From an uncultured Paracoccaceae bacterium (lineage in GTDB: Bacteria > Pseudomonadota > Alphaproteobacteria > Rhodobacterales > Rhodobacteraceae), in contig CANMQJ010000020.1 in NCBI GenBank assembly GCA_947500005.1, forward strand, positions 1 through 64,000: a DNA stretch of 64,000 nucleotides, given 5' to 3'. The position numbers were made by a program, and so were the translations under genes. Below are positions 24,423 to 33,590 of the stretch, in pieces (within the stretch, counting starts at the first letter, position 1; the number at the start of each line of letters is the position of its first letter). Under the pieces are notes generated by a model, which ran no database searches, had not been told where the DNA came from, and saw nothing but the letters and a program-made list of their open reading frames with translations.

Positions 24423-25904
24423 ATGGGCACACCGGCACGACATCTCGGCCAGCTGGGCCTGACCGCACGCGGGGGGCGCGATCCGGTCATCACCGGCCTG
24501 GCGGTAGACAGCCGCGACGTGAAGGAGGGATACCTCTTCGCCGCGCTGCCAGGCACGCGGATGCATGGCGGAGAATTCATTCAATACGCGCTGCGGATGG
24601 GCGCGACCGCGATCCTGACCGATGCCGAGGGCGCACGCATCGCCGCCGCCGAACTCGGCGCTTCGCAGGCCGCACTGGTCGTGGCGGACGACCCCAGGCA
24701 GGTTCTGAGCCTTACCGCCGCCCTGTGGTTCGGCGCCCAGCCCGGGGTGATGGTCGCGGTCACCGGCACCAACGGCAAGACCTCCGTGGCAAGCTTTACC
24801 CGCCAGATCTGGGTCGCGCTCGGGCGGCAGGCAGTCAATCTCGGGACCACCGGGGTCGAGGGGGTCTGGACCGCACCGCTGGCTCATACGACGCCCGAAC
24901 CCATCACGCTTCACCGGACCCTGATGCGCGCCGCCGAGGCGGGAGTGACCCATGCCGCGATGGAGGCATCGAGCCACGGTCTGGAACAGCGCAGATTGGA
25001 CGGCGTGCGCCTTGTCGCGGCGGGGTTCTCCAATTTCAGCCAGGACCACCTCGACTACCATGAAAGTTTCGAGGCCTATTTCGCGGCCAAAGCCGGTCTT
25101 TTCCGCCGCGTCCTGCCCGAGGATGGCACGGCCGTCATCAATCTCGATGATCCCAAGGGGTCCGAGATGCGCGCCATCGCCGCCGCGCGCGGGCAGGAGG
25201 TGATCTCGGTCGGCCGCGGCATGGGCGATCTGTGCCTGCTCAACCAGCGCTTCGATGCGACGGGGCAGGACATCCGCTTCTCCTGGCGGGGTGAGGCGCA
25301 TCAGGCGCGGCTTGAACTGATCGGGGGCTTTCAGGCGGAGAACGTCCTGCTTGCCTGCGGGCTGGCCATTGCCAGCGGCGAGCCGCCCGAGGAGGTGTTT
25401 CGCACGCTCCCGGAACTGACGACGGTGCGGGGCCGGATGGAACTGGCCGCGACGCGCGGGAACGGGGCGGCTGTCTTTGTCGATTATGCCCATACGCCCG
25501 GCGCCGTGGCGACCGCGCTCGGCGCGCTGCGCCCGCATGTGATGGGCCGCCTTGTCGCCATCGTCGGCGCGGGCGGCGACCGCGACCCGGGCAAGCGTCC
25601 GCTCATGGGCAAGGCTGCCGCCGAAAACGCCGATATCGTCTTTGTCACCGACGACAACCCCCGGACGGAGGATCCCGCCACGATCCGCGCCGCCGTGATG
25701 GAGGGCGCGCCCGAGGCCGCCGAGGTGGGCGATCGGGCCGAGGCCATCCTGCGCGGCGTGGACACGCTGCAACCGGGCGATGCCTTGCTGATCTGCGGGA
25801 AGGGGCACGAGACGGGCCAGGTCGTGGGTGACCAGGTGCTGCCCTTCGACGATGCCGAACAGGCCAGCATCGCGGTGGCCGCGCTGGAAGGGAGAGGCGC
25901 ATGA
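24423..25904 (+). CDS. murE: UDP-MurNAc-L-Ala-D-Glu--meso-DAP ligase
   Basis: 493 residues, Mur ligase that adds meso-diaminopimelate to the nucleotide precursor. ATP loop: VTGTNGKTSVASF. The substrate-selecting motif is DNPR in FVTDDNPRTEDPA, which marks the DAP (not lysine) type, as expected for a Gram-negative cell wall. Other signatures are MEASSHGLEQRRLDG and YAHTPGAV. It overlaps murF by 4 bases. Confidence 0.95.
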   Translation: MGTPARHLGQLGLTARGGRDPVITGLAVDSRDVKEGYLFAALPGTRMHGGEFIQYALRMGATAILTDAEGARIAAAELGASQAALVVADDPRQVLSLTAALWFGAQPGVMVAVTGTNGKTSVASFTRQIWVALGRQAVNLGTTGVEGVWTAPLAHTTPEPITLHRTLMRAAEAGVTHAAMEASSHGLEQRRLDGVRLVAAGFSNFSQDHLDYHESFEAYFAAKAGLFRRVLPEDGTAVINLDDPKGSEMRAIAAARGQEVISVGRGMGDLCLLNQRFDATGQDIRFSWRGEAHQARLELIGGFQAENVLLACGLAIASGEPPEEVFRTLPELTTVRGRMELAATRGNGAAVFVDYAHTPGAVATALGALRPHVMGRLVAIVGAGGDRDPGKRPLMGKAAAENADIVFVTDDNPRTEDPATIRAAVMEGAPEAAEVGDRAEAILRGVDTLQPGDALLICGKGHETGQVVGDQVLPFDDAEQASIAVAALEGRGA

Positions 25905-27292
25905 CACTCTGGACCGCGTCCGAGGCGGCAGAGGCCACCGGTGGCCAGGCCGTGGGTGATTGGCAGGCCAGCGGCGTTTCCATCGACACCCGCACCATCG
26001 CGCCGGGCGATCTGTTCGTGGCGCTCAAGGCCGCACGTGACGGGCACGATTTCGTGGCGCAGGCCCTGGAAAAGGGCGCGGGCGCGGCGCTGGTCGCGCA
26101 TATACCCGAAGGCGTCGCCGAAGATGCGCCGCTTCTCGTGGTCGAGGACGTTCAGACCGCCCTCGAGGCTTTGGGCCGGGCTGCCCGCGCACGCACGCAG
26201 GCGCGCGTGGTCGCCGTGACCGGCAGCGTCGGAAAGACCTCGACCAAGGAGATGCTGGCCACCATGCTCGGCGCGCAGGGCCGCACCCACGCCAGCGTCG
26301 CCAGCTACAACAACCACTGGGGCGTGCCGCTGACGCTGGCGCGGATGCCGCGCGAGACCGAGTTCGCCGTGATCGAGATCGGCATGAACCATCCTGGTGA
26401 GATCGCCCCGCTGGCCCGGCAGGCGCGCCCGGATGTGGTGATGGTCACCACGGTCGCCCCGGCCCATCTCGAGGCTTTCGACTCCATCGCCGCCATCGCG
26501 CGCGAGAAGGCCTCGATCGTGGAAGGGCTGGAGCCGGGCGGAACCGCCGTGCTCAACGCCGATATCGAAGAGGCGCCGATCCTGCGCGCGGCGGCCGACA
26601 CAGCCGGTGCCCGCATCGTGGAGTTCGGCCACGAGGCGCGTGAGTTCAAACTGTTGCAAACCGGTGTTCAGGACGGGATGACCCGAGTCTCGGCTCTCTG
26701 CGACGACCGGGAGACCGATTTCACGCTCAACACAGCCGGGACGCATTTCGCGATGAACGCGCTGGGCGCGCTGGCCTGCTGCGCGACGCTGGGCGCCGAT
26801 GCGGCCGCGGCGCTGCGCGCACTCGAACGCTGGACGCCCTTCCGCGGCCGAGGCCAGCGCGAACGGATCGCCCTGCCCGGCGGCATGGCCGAGCTGATCG
26901 ATGACAGCTACAACGCCAACCCCGCCTCGATGGCCGCCACGCTCGCAACGCTGGCCGCAGCCGACGGCGCGCGCCGCATCGCCATCCTGGGCGACATGAA
27001 GGAGCTGGGTCCGCAGGCCGAAGCCATGCATGCCGATCTTGCCTGCCACGAGGGCATCGACGCCGTCGACAAGGTCCATTGCATCGGCCCGCTGATGCGC
27101 GCGCTTCATGCCGCGCTGCCCGAGACGCGACGCGGGGACTGGTCGGAAACCAGCCAGGAGATTGCCGAAAGGTTGCAGGCGCTTGTGAAGCCCGGCGATA
27201 TCGTGCTGGTGAAAGGGTCATTGAGCATGGATCTGGCAACGGTCGTTGACGCGCTGCGCAAAATGGGTAATGGCGCGGAGCCTGACGCTTGA
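25901..27292 (+). CDS. murF: UDP-MurNAc-tripeptide--D-Ala-D-Ala ligase
   Basis: 463 residues. It adds the D-Ala-D-Ala dipeptide, the last cytoplasmic step of the pentapeptide. Signatures: SIDTRTIAPGDLFVALKAAR, ATP loop TGSVGKTSTKEMLA, EIGMNHPGEIAPLA, DDSYNANPASMAATL and GDMKELG. It starts at the ATG overlapping the murE stop (ATGA). mraY follows after 25 bases. Confidence 0.95.
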   Translation: MTLWTASEAAEATGGQAVGDWQASGVSIDTRTIAPGDLFVALKAARDGHDFVAQALEKGAGAALVAHIPEGVAEDAPLLVVEDVQTALEALGRAARARTQARVVAVTGSVGKTSTKEMLATMLGAQGRTHASVASYNNHWGVPLTLARMPRETEFAVIEIGMNHPGEIAPLARQARPDVVMVTTVAPAHLEAFDSIAAIAREKASIVEGLEPGGTAVLNADIEEAPILRAAADTAGARIVEFGHEAREFKLLQTGVQDGMTRVSALCDDRETDFTLNTAGTHFAMNALGALACCATLGADAAAALRALERWTPFRGRGQRERIALPGGMAELIDDSYNANPASMAATLATLAAADGARRIAILGDMKELGPQAEAMHADLACHEGIDAVDKVHCIGPLMRALHAALPETRRGDWSETSQEIAERLQALVKPGDIVLVKGSLSMDLATVVDALRKMGNGAEPDA

Positions 27293-27317
27293 GACACGAA
27301 CCGGGGATCTGACCGCG

Positions 27318-28400
27318 ATGCTTTACTGGCTCACCCTCCTGTCCGACGGGGGGGATATCTGGAACCTCTTCCGCTACATCACCTTCCGTGCGGGCGGGGC
27401 TTTCCTGACGGCGCTGATCTTCGGGTTCCTGTTCGGGCGGCCGTTGATCAACGTGCTGCGCAAGACGCAAGGCAAGGGGCAGCCCATTCGCAATGACGGG
27501 CCCGAGGGTCACATGTCCAAGGCGGGAACGCCCACGATGGGCGGGTTGCTGATCGTGGGGGCGTTGCTGACGGCGACGCTTTTCTGGGCGCGGCTCGACA
27601 ATCCCTTTGTCTGGCTGGTTCTCTTCGTCACCATGGCCTATGCGCTGATCGGCTTCTGGGACGATTATGCCAAGGTCTCCAAGCAGACCACCAATGGCGT
27701 CCCGGGCAAGCTGCGGCTGGCGCTTGGCATTCTCATCGCCACGGTGGCGGCTCTCTGGGCGGCCTGGAACCACCCGGCGGAGTTGCAGAACCAGCTGGCG
27801 CTGCCCGTTTTCAAGGACGTTCTGGTCAATCTCGGGTTCTTCTACGTCCCGTTCTCTATCGTGGTGATCGTGGGCGCGGCCAATGCGGTGAACCTGACCG
27901 ACGGGCTGGACGGGCTGGCCATCATGCCGGTGATGATCGCGGGCATGACGCTGGGCGTGATCGCCTATGCGGTCGGCCGGGTGGACTTCACCGAGTATCT
28001 CGACGTGCATTACGTGCCGGGAACGGGCGAGATCCTGATCTTTGCCATGGCGCTTTTCGGCGCGGGACTGGGCTTTCTTTGGTACAACGCGCCGCCGGCT
28101 GCGGTTTTCATGGGCGATACCGGATCGCTTGCCCTTGGCGGCGCGCTGGGCGCCATCGCGGTCGCGACCAAGCACGAGCTGGTGCTGGCCGTGGTGGGCG
28201 GGCTGTTCGTGGTCGAGGCGCTGTCGGTGATCGTGCAGGTCCTTTATTTCAAACGGACCGGAAAGCGCGTCTTCCTGATGGCGCCGATCCATCACCATTA
28301 CGAGAAGAAGGGATGGGCCGAGCCCACGATCGTCATCCGTTTCTGGATCATCTCGCTGATCCTCGCGATGATCGGGCTGGCGACGCTCAAGGTGCGCTGA
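27318..28400 (+). CDS. mraY: Phospho-MurNAc-pentapeptide transferase
   Basis: 360 residues, polytopic membrane enzyme (about ten segments) that moves phospho-MurNAc-pentapeptide to undecaprenyl phosphate, making lipid I. Signatures: KAGTPTMGGLLI, the Asp-rich IGFWDDYAKVSK, NAVNLTDGLDGLA, FMGDTGSLALGG and the His motif MAPIHHHYEKKGW. The start is the ATG at 27318 (MLYWLTLLSDGG). The gene is followed by the repeat pair and a broken TPR gene rather than directly by murD. Confidence 0.95.
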   Translation: MLYWLTLLSDGGDIWNLFRYITFRAGGAFLTALIFGFLFGRPLINVLRKTQGKGQPIRNDGPEGHMSKAGTPTMGGLLIVGALLTATLFWARLDNPFVWLVLFVTMAYALIGFWDDYAKVSKQTTNGVPGKLRLALGILIATVAALWAAWNHPAELQNQLALPVFKDVLVNLGFFYVPFSIVVIVGAANAVNLTDGLDGLAIMPVMIAGMTLGVIAYAVGRVDFTEYLDVHYVPGTGEILIFAMALFGAGLGFLWYNAPPAAVFMGDTGSLALGGALGAIAVATKHELVLAVVGGLFVVEALSVIVQVLYFKRTGKRVFLMAPIHHHYEKKGWAEPTIVIRFWIISLILAMIGLATLKVR

Positions 28401-28418
28401 GACCCTTTCGTACCGCGA

Positions 28419-28466
28419 ATTGACCGTTTTGTACGCGCTCGAAAGGGGCGATTGACCGTTTTGTAC
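28419..28466 (+). repeat. Direct repeat pair ATTGACCGTTTTGTAC, 32-bp period
   Basis: Two perfect copies of the 16-mer start at 28419 and 28451, exactly 32 bp apart (about three helical turns). Near-identical copies with the same spacing are at 32321 and 32353. The second copy could double as a -35 box (TTGACC-N16-TACTCT), but the other copies have no matching -10. They look like protein-binding or recombination-related sites. Confidence 0.75.
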
Positions 28467-28566
28467 AAGGGGGTACTCTCCCTTTTCGGCCCCCAAGGGG
28501 AGGTTGACGCTTTTCCAATCGGCCGTGACGGGTATGCTGCCGGAGGGGCGGCAGGGTGATCAGGCG

Positions 28567-29227
28567 ATGTGGGAAACGGTTCTGGAGTTCCTGACGGAAT
28601 ACACCGAGGAAGCAGGTGCGGTCGGTGGGTTAATCGCATTGATAGGTTTCGTCTGGGCAATCGCCAGTTGGCCGCCGCAAGCTGGAGGTTCAGGAAGCCG
28701 CCCGCGCGGCATTCGGGCGCGGCGAGATTGCCGAGGCCGAGGTGCTCTGGGCCGATGCGGCCCGGCACTATGCGCGGGCGGTCGATCTGCAGGAGGAGCC
28801 GGAGTTCGACACCCTGTGCAAGGCAAGGAAATTTGCATGGCGCGCCGGGGATCTCGACGCGGCTCTTCTATATGGCGGCAGATTGCTGGAACTGGCCCGG
28901 AGAGTCGACGAACCGGAAAAACTGGCGCGCGCCCTGAACGACCATGCGCTGACGGTGCAGGCACAGGGCCGGTATGCCGAGGCCGAGACGCTGTATCGGC
29001 AGGCGCTGGAGATCGATGCGGCGACGATTGGGGAACGGCATCCGGGATATGCCATTCGCCTCAACAACCTTGCCGGGGCGGTGCGGTCACAGGGCCGCTC
29101 TGCCGAGGCCGAGGCGCTGTACCGGCAAGCGCTGGAGATCTGTGACCAGACCCTGGGGGCGGATCATCCGAATACGCAACTGGTTCGGACGAACCTGGAG
29201 CGGTTGCTGTCCCAAGACCCCGATTAG
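28567..29227 (+). pseudogene. Membrane-anchored TPR protein, frameshifted
   Basis: The first part (ATG 28567) encodes a 35-residue leader with one membrane segment (AGAVGGLIALIGFVWAIASW). Near 28672 one extra C breaks the frame. Removing it continues smoothly as RRKLEVQEAARAAFGRGEIA and on through tetratricopeptide repeats of the kinesin-light-chain type (AQGRYAEAETLYRQALEIDA, then SQGRSAEAEALYRQALEICD) to the stop at 29227. As read, the gene is broken; a sequencing error is possible. The intact product would be about 219 residues. It is inserted between mraY and murD. Confidence 0.7.
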
Positions 29228-29293
29228 CGCCGCTTGCAATCGGGCCAGACCTCGGTACAGGGTGCGCGCGGATGGGTTTGAGGGAGAGCGGCG

Positions 29294-30691
29294 ATGATCC
29301 CGGTCAGAGGGTTTTCGGGTCACAAGGTGGCGGTTCTGGGGCTTGGACGGTCGGGTCTGACGGCTGCGCGGGCGCTGGTGGCGGGCGGTGCCACACCGGT
29401 TCTGTGGGATGACAACCCGGACGCGCGGGAGAGGGCCGAGGCCGAGGGTTTCACCTGCGCCGATCTCACGCGCGAGGGGGCGTTCGACGGGATTGCCGCC
29501 CTCATCGTCTCGCCGGGGATTCCGCATCTCTATCCTTCGCCCAACCCGGTGGTGCGCCGCGCGCTGGAGGCCGGGGTGCCGGTCGACAACGATATCGGGC
29601 TTTTCTTCCGTTCAATCGCCACGCCGGACTGGGAATCGTTGGACACGGTGCCGCGGGTAATCGCGGTGACCGGCTCCAACGGGAAATCGACCACCGCCGC
29701 GCTGATCGACCATATCCTGCGCGAGGCCGGGCGGCCGGTGCAGCTGGCCGGGAACATCGGCCGGGGCGTTCTGGACCTCGACCCGCCGGGCGAGGGGGGC
29801 GTGGTGGTGCTGGAACTGTCGAGCTACCAAACGGAACTGGCGCGCGCGCTGACGCCGGACGTCGCCGTATTTACCAACCTCACCCCCGATCACCTGGACC
29901 GTCACGCCGGGATGGGCGGCTATTTCGCGGCCAAGCGGCGGCTGTTCTCGGAGGGCGGGCCGGAGCGCGCGGTGATCGGCGTGGACGAGACCGAGGGGCT
30001 GTTCCTGGCCAACCAGCTTGCCGAAGGGTCGGGGGATGACCGGGTGATCCGCGTCTCCTCGGGGCGGAAGCTGTCGGGGCCGGGTTGGCATGTTTTCGCG
30101 CGCAAGGGGTTCCTGTCCGAGTACCGCAAGGCGCGGCAGGTGGGCTCCATCGACCTGCGCGCGATCAAGGGCCTGCCAGGCCCGCATAACCACCAGAATG
30201 CCTGCGCGGCCTATGCCGCGACGCGGGCGCTGGGGTTGTCACCCAAGGTGATCGAGGCGGGGATGCATTCCTATCCGGGCCTGCCACATCGCAGCCAGCT
30301 GGTCGCCGAGGCGGGCGGCGTGGCCTATGTGAATGACTCCAAGGCCACCAACGTGGATTCTGCCGTCAAGGCGCTGCAGGCCTTCGACCGTGTGCGCTGG
30401 ATCTGCGGCGGGTTGGAGAAGGAGGGCGGGCTGGAGGCGCTGAACGCCGGCTCGGGGTCTGTCGCCAAGGCCTATGTGATCGGGCGCGAGGCGGCTGCTT
30501 TCGCGATGAAGCTGCGTGTCGAGGCCGAGGTCTGCACCACCATGGCCCGCGCGGTGGAGCGCGCGATGGAGGAGGCCCAGCCGGGCGAAACCGTGCTGCT
30601 GGCGCCGGCGGCGGCCAGTTTCGACCAGTACGACAATTTCGAGAAGCGCGGCGAGGATTTCATGGCCGAGCTGCGCAAGCGGCTGGGCTGA
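29294..30691 (+). CDS. murD: UDP-MurNAc-L-Ala--D-Glu ligase
   Basis: 465 residues. It adds D-glutamate to UDP-MurNAc-L-alanine. Signatures: N-terminal Rossmann HKVAVLGLGRSGLTAARALV, SPGIPHLYP, ATP loop VTGSNGKSTTAALID, LELSSYQTELA, FTNLTPDHLDRH and YVNDSKATNVDSAVKAL. The start ATG 29294 follows GGAGAGCGGCG. In related genomes ftsW and murG normally follow; here a convergent xseA follows after 3 bases. Confidence 0.95.
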   Translation: MIPVRGFSGHKVAVLGLGRSGLTAARALVAGGATPVLWDDNPDARERAEAEGFTCADLTREGAFDGIAALIVSPGIPHLYPSPNPVVRRALEAGVPVDNDIGLFFRSIATPDWESLDTVPRVIAVTGSNGKSTTAALIDHILREAGRPVQLAGNIGRGVLDLDPPGEGGVVVLELSSYQTELARALTPDVAVFTNLTPDHLDRHAGMGGYFAAKRRLFSEGGPERAVIGVDETEGLFLANQLAEGSGDDRVIRVSSGRKLSGPGWHVFARKGFLSEYRKARQVGSIDLRAIKGLPGPHNHQNACAAYAATRALGLSPKVIEAGMHSYPGLPHRSQLVAEAGGVAYVNDSKATNVDSAVKALQAFDRVRWICGGLEKEGGLEALNAGSGSVAKAYVIGREAAAFAMKLRVEAEVCTTMARAVERAMEEAQPGETVLLAPAAASFDQYDNFEKRGEDFMAELRKRLG

Positions 30692-30694
30692 CCC

Positions 30695-32242
30695 TCAGAA
30701 CAGGGATCCCTGCTCGGGCGCGTCGTCCTTCCCCTTGCGCGGTTTCGCGGCGCCCCCGGTGCCAGTCGAGATGCGGCCATCGGCGAACTCGATCTCGAGG
30801 CTGGCATGGCGCTCGGCCTCGGCGCGGGTCGTGACCACCTGTTCGCCCGCGCGCACGACCGCGTATCCGCGCGCAAGCGTGGCCTTGTAGCTGAGCGTTT
30901 CGCGCAGGCGGTCGGTGGCCTTCAGCTGCTGGCTGAGCCGGTCGATATGCGCCTCGAAGACCGGCGTCAGGCGCAGGGCGCAGCGGTCGAGCTCCTGCCG
31001 CTTGCGGGCGATGTCGCGCGTGATCCGCTCGGCCGAGAGGCGGCGGGCACATTCCCCTAGCGCGCGGTGCTTGTCCCGCGTGGCGCGGTCGAGTGCGGGG
31101 GCCAGTCGCGCCCCGGTGCCGGACAGCGTCCGGCGGCGTTCGTCAAGCCGTCCGCGCAGGAGCGAGGGGCGCAAGGCGGCGGCGCATTGCGACAGGTCGT
31201 ATTGGCGTTGTCGGACCAGTCCGGTCAACGCCCCCGGAAGACGAAATGAAGCATTGTCAAGGCGTTGCCGGGGGCTTTCCAGAAGGGTGTCAGGCTTTGG
31301 CAGCAGGCGCGACACGTCCCGCAGGCGCTGCGCGCGGCGGGCCGTGGCCTCGCCGGCCGCGCGGGTGAGGCGCGCGCCCAGCTGGTCCATCCGTGCCAGC
31401 AATTCCATGCGGACCGGGACGGCAAGCTCGGCGGCGGCAGTGGGGGTGGGCGCGCGGCGGTCGGAGACGTAGTCGATCAGCGTGGTATCCGTCTCGTGCC
31501 CCACGGCCGAGATAAGGGGGATCTCGCTGGCGGCTGCGGCGCGGGCGACGATCTCCTCGTTGAAGCCCCAGAGATCCTCGATGGAGCCGCCCCCGCGCGC
31601 CACGATCAGCAGGTCGGGCCGCGGCAGCGCGCCGCCCGGCGAGAACCGGTTGAACCCCTCGATGGCGCGCGCCACTTCGGCGGCGCAGGCGGGCCCCTGC
31701 ACGGCCACGGGCCAGATCAGGACCTTGCGCGGAAACCGCTCGCGCAGGCGGTGCAGGATATCGCGGATCACCGCGCCCGAGGGGGAGGTGACGACGCCGA
31801 TGATATCGGGCAGGTAGGGCAGGGGCCGCTTGCGTTCGGGGGCGAAAAGTCCCTCGGATTCAAGGGCTTTCTTGCGTTTTTCGAGCAGCGCCATCAGCGC
31901 GCCCTGGCCCGCGACGGCGACCTCGTCCACGTTCATGTTGTACTTGGACTGCGCGCCGAAGGCGGTCAGGCGCCCGGTCACCACGACCTCCAGCCCCTCC
32001 TCGGGAACGACCGACAGGCCGTCGATCTGGCCCTTCCAGGTGGTGCAGGCGAGCACGTTCCGGTCGTCCTTGACATCGTAGTAGAGATGCCCCGAGCGGG
32101 CCTTGAAAACGCGGCCCACCTCGCCCCTGACTCGGATGCGGCCGAAGGTCCCTTCGAGCGTGCGCTTCACCTCTCCGGAGATTTCGGAGACGGTGTATTC
32201 GGGCATGTTCTGGCCCGGTTTGGGGTCGTCGAGAAGGTCCAT
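30695..32242 (-). CDS. xseA: Exodeoxyribonuclease VII large subunit
   Basis: 515 residues, catalytic subunit of the single-strand-specific exonuclease VII. It has an N-terminal OB-fold (VSEISGEVKRTLEGTFGRIR, then GHLYYDVKDD), a catalytic domain with IGVVTSPSGAVIRDILHRL, DLLIVARGGGSIEDLWGFNE and SAVGHETDTTLIDYVSDRRA, and a long helical/coiled-coil C-terminal region that binds XseB. The start is the ATG at 32240-32242; the second ATG (MPEYTVSE) is also possible. The xseB partner is not in this window. Confidence 0.95.
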   Translation of the reverse strand: MDLLDDPKPGQNMPEYTVSEISGEVKRTLEGTFGRIRVRGEVGRVFKARSGHLYYDVKDDRNVLACTTWKGQIDGLSVVPEEGLEVVVTGRLTAFGAQSKYNMNVDEVAVAGQGALMALLEKRKKALESEGLFAPERKRPLPYLPDIIGVVTSPSGAVIRDILHRLRERFPRKVLIWPVAVQGPACAAEVARAIEGFNRFSPGGALPRPDLLIVARGGGSIEDLWGFNEEIVARAAAASEIPLISAVGHETDTTLIDYVSDRRAPTPTAAAELAVPVRMELLARMDQLGARLTRAAGEATARRAQRLRDVSRLLPKPDTLLESPRQRLDNASFRLPGALTGLVRQRQYDLSQCAAALRPSLLRGRLDERRRTLSGTGARLAPALDRATRDKHRALGECARRLSAERITRDIARKRQELDRCALRLTPVFEAHIDRLSQQLKATDRLRETLSYKATLARGYAVVRAGEQVVTTRAEAERHASLEIEFADGRISTGTGGAAKPRKGKDDAPEQGSLF

Positions 32243-32320
32243 TCCGTTGCCTCTTGCCTCCGCTTTGGCGGACTGTACCGCGCGGCGCGGGGAAGGCCAA
32301 GCCGGTCGGCCGGGGGGAGA

Positions 32321-32368
32321 ATTGACTGTTTTGTACAGCGATTCCGAGGGGGTTTGACCGGTTTGTAC
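32321..32368 (+). repeat. Second direct repeat pair, 32-bp period
   Basis: ATTGACTGTTTTGTAC at 32321 and TTTGACCGGTTTGTAC at 32353 match the 28419/28451 repeats with 1-3 changes, the same orientation and the same 32-bp step. Flanking bases (GAA before the first unit, GGG before the second) are also alike, so the two loci are related roughly 50-bp elements. This one lies 80-125 bases upstream of xseA. Confidence 0.7.
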
Positions 32369-32465
32369 TTAAGGTTCGGCGAAGGGAAAATCACGCTGCG
32401 CTGCATGCAACGATTGAGGCGTGCCTGGTCGGGTTCGACTAATTGACAGAAAATGGCAGCGGGGA

Positions 32466-33515
32466 TTACTCGAGTTTGTTCGCTTCCTCATCGTATCCGA
32501 ACCAATCCGACGCCTTGTCCCACAGTGTGTCGCTTCCGGTTCCTTCGCTCATCTCCGGTTCCACTTGCTTCACCGCTGACAAGTATTCTCTAAGCTCTGT
32601 CCAAGTCGGTATGGGCATGCTCAAATTCTCGTAGGTGTCATTAGCAACGCCCCATATCTCCGCCGGCGCCGCGATTATCTGATCCAACAACTCGGCTGTC
32701 GTCGGGACCCGGGTTGCGCAAACTCGCGTAACGTCGTCTGTCATCTCCAAGTCAGGGTTAAAGGCCAGAGCCAACGCATAATTATCTTTCAAGGCTTCAC
32801 ACATGTCCAACAACTCCCATGCAGTTGCCGCCAGAACGACAGAGACCCCGAACCAAGGAATCGCTTCGGCTGGCATCGCGGCAAAATTTCGTTGAGCGCT
32901 GGCAACCAGCCGTCGTCTTACCCCATTTGTGTGTTCATTAACTGCCTCGGCCAAACTGAGGTTCCGAGACTTGTATCGAACCATTTGTCCTCTGAGCGCA
33001 GAAGAATCCAATACCAATCGACTTATTTGTTTTTGGCTCGCCTCGAGCTCGTCGCTCAGCATGGCGAGTCTGCGAACCGAGGAAATCTTACCAATCGGTT
33101 TTAGACCGTAATCGGAACGCAACCCGTTTGCATCACCCAGTACTTGTTTCTGGATAGCCGGAGATAAATTGGATGCGAACTCTTCCGGTGACTTGTAGCC
33201 TTTGGCACGGTTGGTCTGCCTGTGTGTGAAGCGCAGGTTCCTCGGATCATTGGCAAGGCGTTTCAGATCATCTCCGCACACGCCCTGTGTATAAGCGTAG
33301 TAGAGTGAAATGAGGTGATCAACCTCGATGTCTTCGCAGTCCACTTTATTGCCGTCGCTATATTGATCCACGACGAGTTGGCCTATCGCACAATATTGAC
33401 CACGTGTTTTGTAGGCGGGGCGAGAGAACTCGTGATCGCAGAAACGCGATTGAGCTTCGGCGGACAGAGTGGTGAAAAAAAATAGTAAAATACCAATTAT
33501 GACGAATCTATTCAT
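32466..33515 (-). CDS. Exported HNH-type nuclease-like protein with a C-terminal hydrophobic region
   Basis: 349 residues from the ATG at 33513-33515 (MNRFVIIGILLFFF), with a clear signal peptide ending near AEAQ. Residues about 45-110 form an HNH-like module: CEDIEVDHLISLYYAYTQG, then NDPRNLRFTHRQTNRAKG (His, Asn and a second conserved stretch), as in DUF1524/HNH endonucleases. A helical linker (DELEASQKQISRLVLD) follows, then a possible membrane segment (IPWFGVSVVLAATAWELL) and an acidic tail. The gene is distinctly AT-richer than everything around it and uses AT-rich codons, pointing to recent transfer. No immunity gene is recognised next to it. The target (extracellular DNA or a competitor) is unknown. 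Confidence 0.65.
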   Translation of the reverse strand: MNRFVIIGILLFFFTTLSAEAQSRFCDHEFSRPAYKTRGQYCAIGQLVVDQYSDGNKVDCEDIEVDHLISLYYAYTQGVCGDDLKRLANDPRNLRFTHRQTNRAKGYKSPEEFASNLSPAIQKQVLGDANGLRSDYGLKPIGKISSVRRLAMLSDELEASQKQISRLVLDSSALRGQMVRYKSRNLSLAEAVNEHTNGVRRRLVASAQRNFAAMPAEAIPWFGVSVVLAATAWELLDMCEALKDNYALALAFNPDLEMTDDVTRVCATRVPTTAELLDQIIAAPAEIWGVANDTYENLSMPIPTWTELREYLSAVKQVEPEMSEGTGSDTLWDKASDWFGYDEEANKLE

Positions 33516-33560
33516 GATTAGACCTTTCCGAGGCGGGAAATTCAAACGGCATTGGGTCAC

Positions 33561-33590
33561 ATTGTCGGTGTTCGGAGGTCTGGTTGTCAA
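33561..33590 (-). promoter_or_regulatory. Probable sigma-70 promoter of the HNH gene
   Basis: The minus strand reads TTGACA-N18-GACAAT, placing transcription start about 40 bases before the ATG. The -35 box is perfect and the region is AT-rich. Confidence 0.5.

Noticed and set aside
28451..28481. All TTGACCGTTTTGTAC repeats as ordinary sigma-70 promoters
   Set aside because: Only the copy at 28451 has a plausible -10 (TACTCT) at 16 bases; the others have none, so promoter function does not explain the family.
28672..28673. Programmed ribosomal frameshift in the TPR gene
   Set aside because: No slippery heptamer or stimulatory structure is evident at the site; a simple one-base insertion or sequencing error is more likely.
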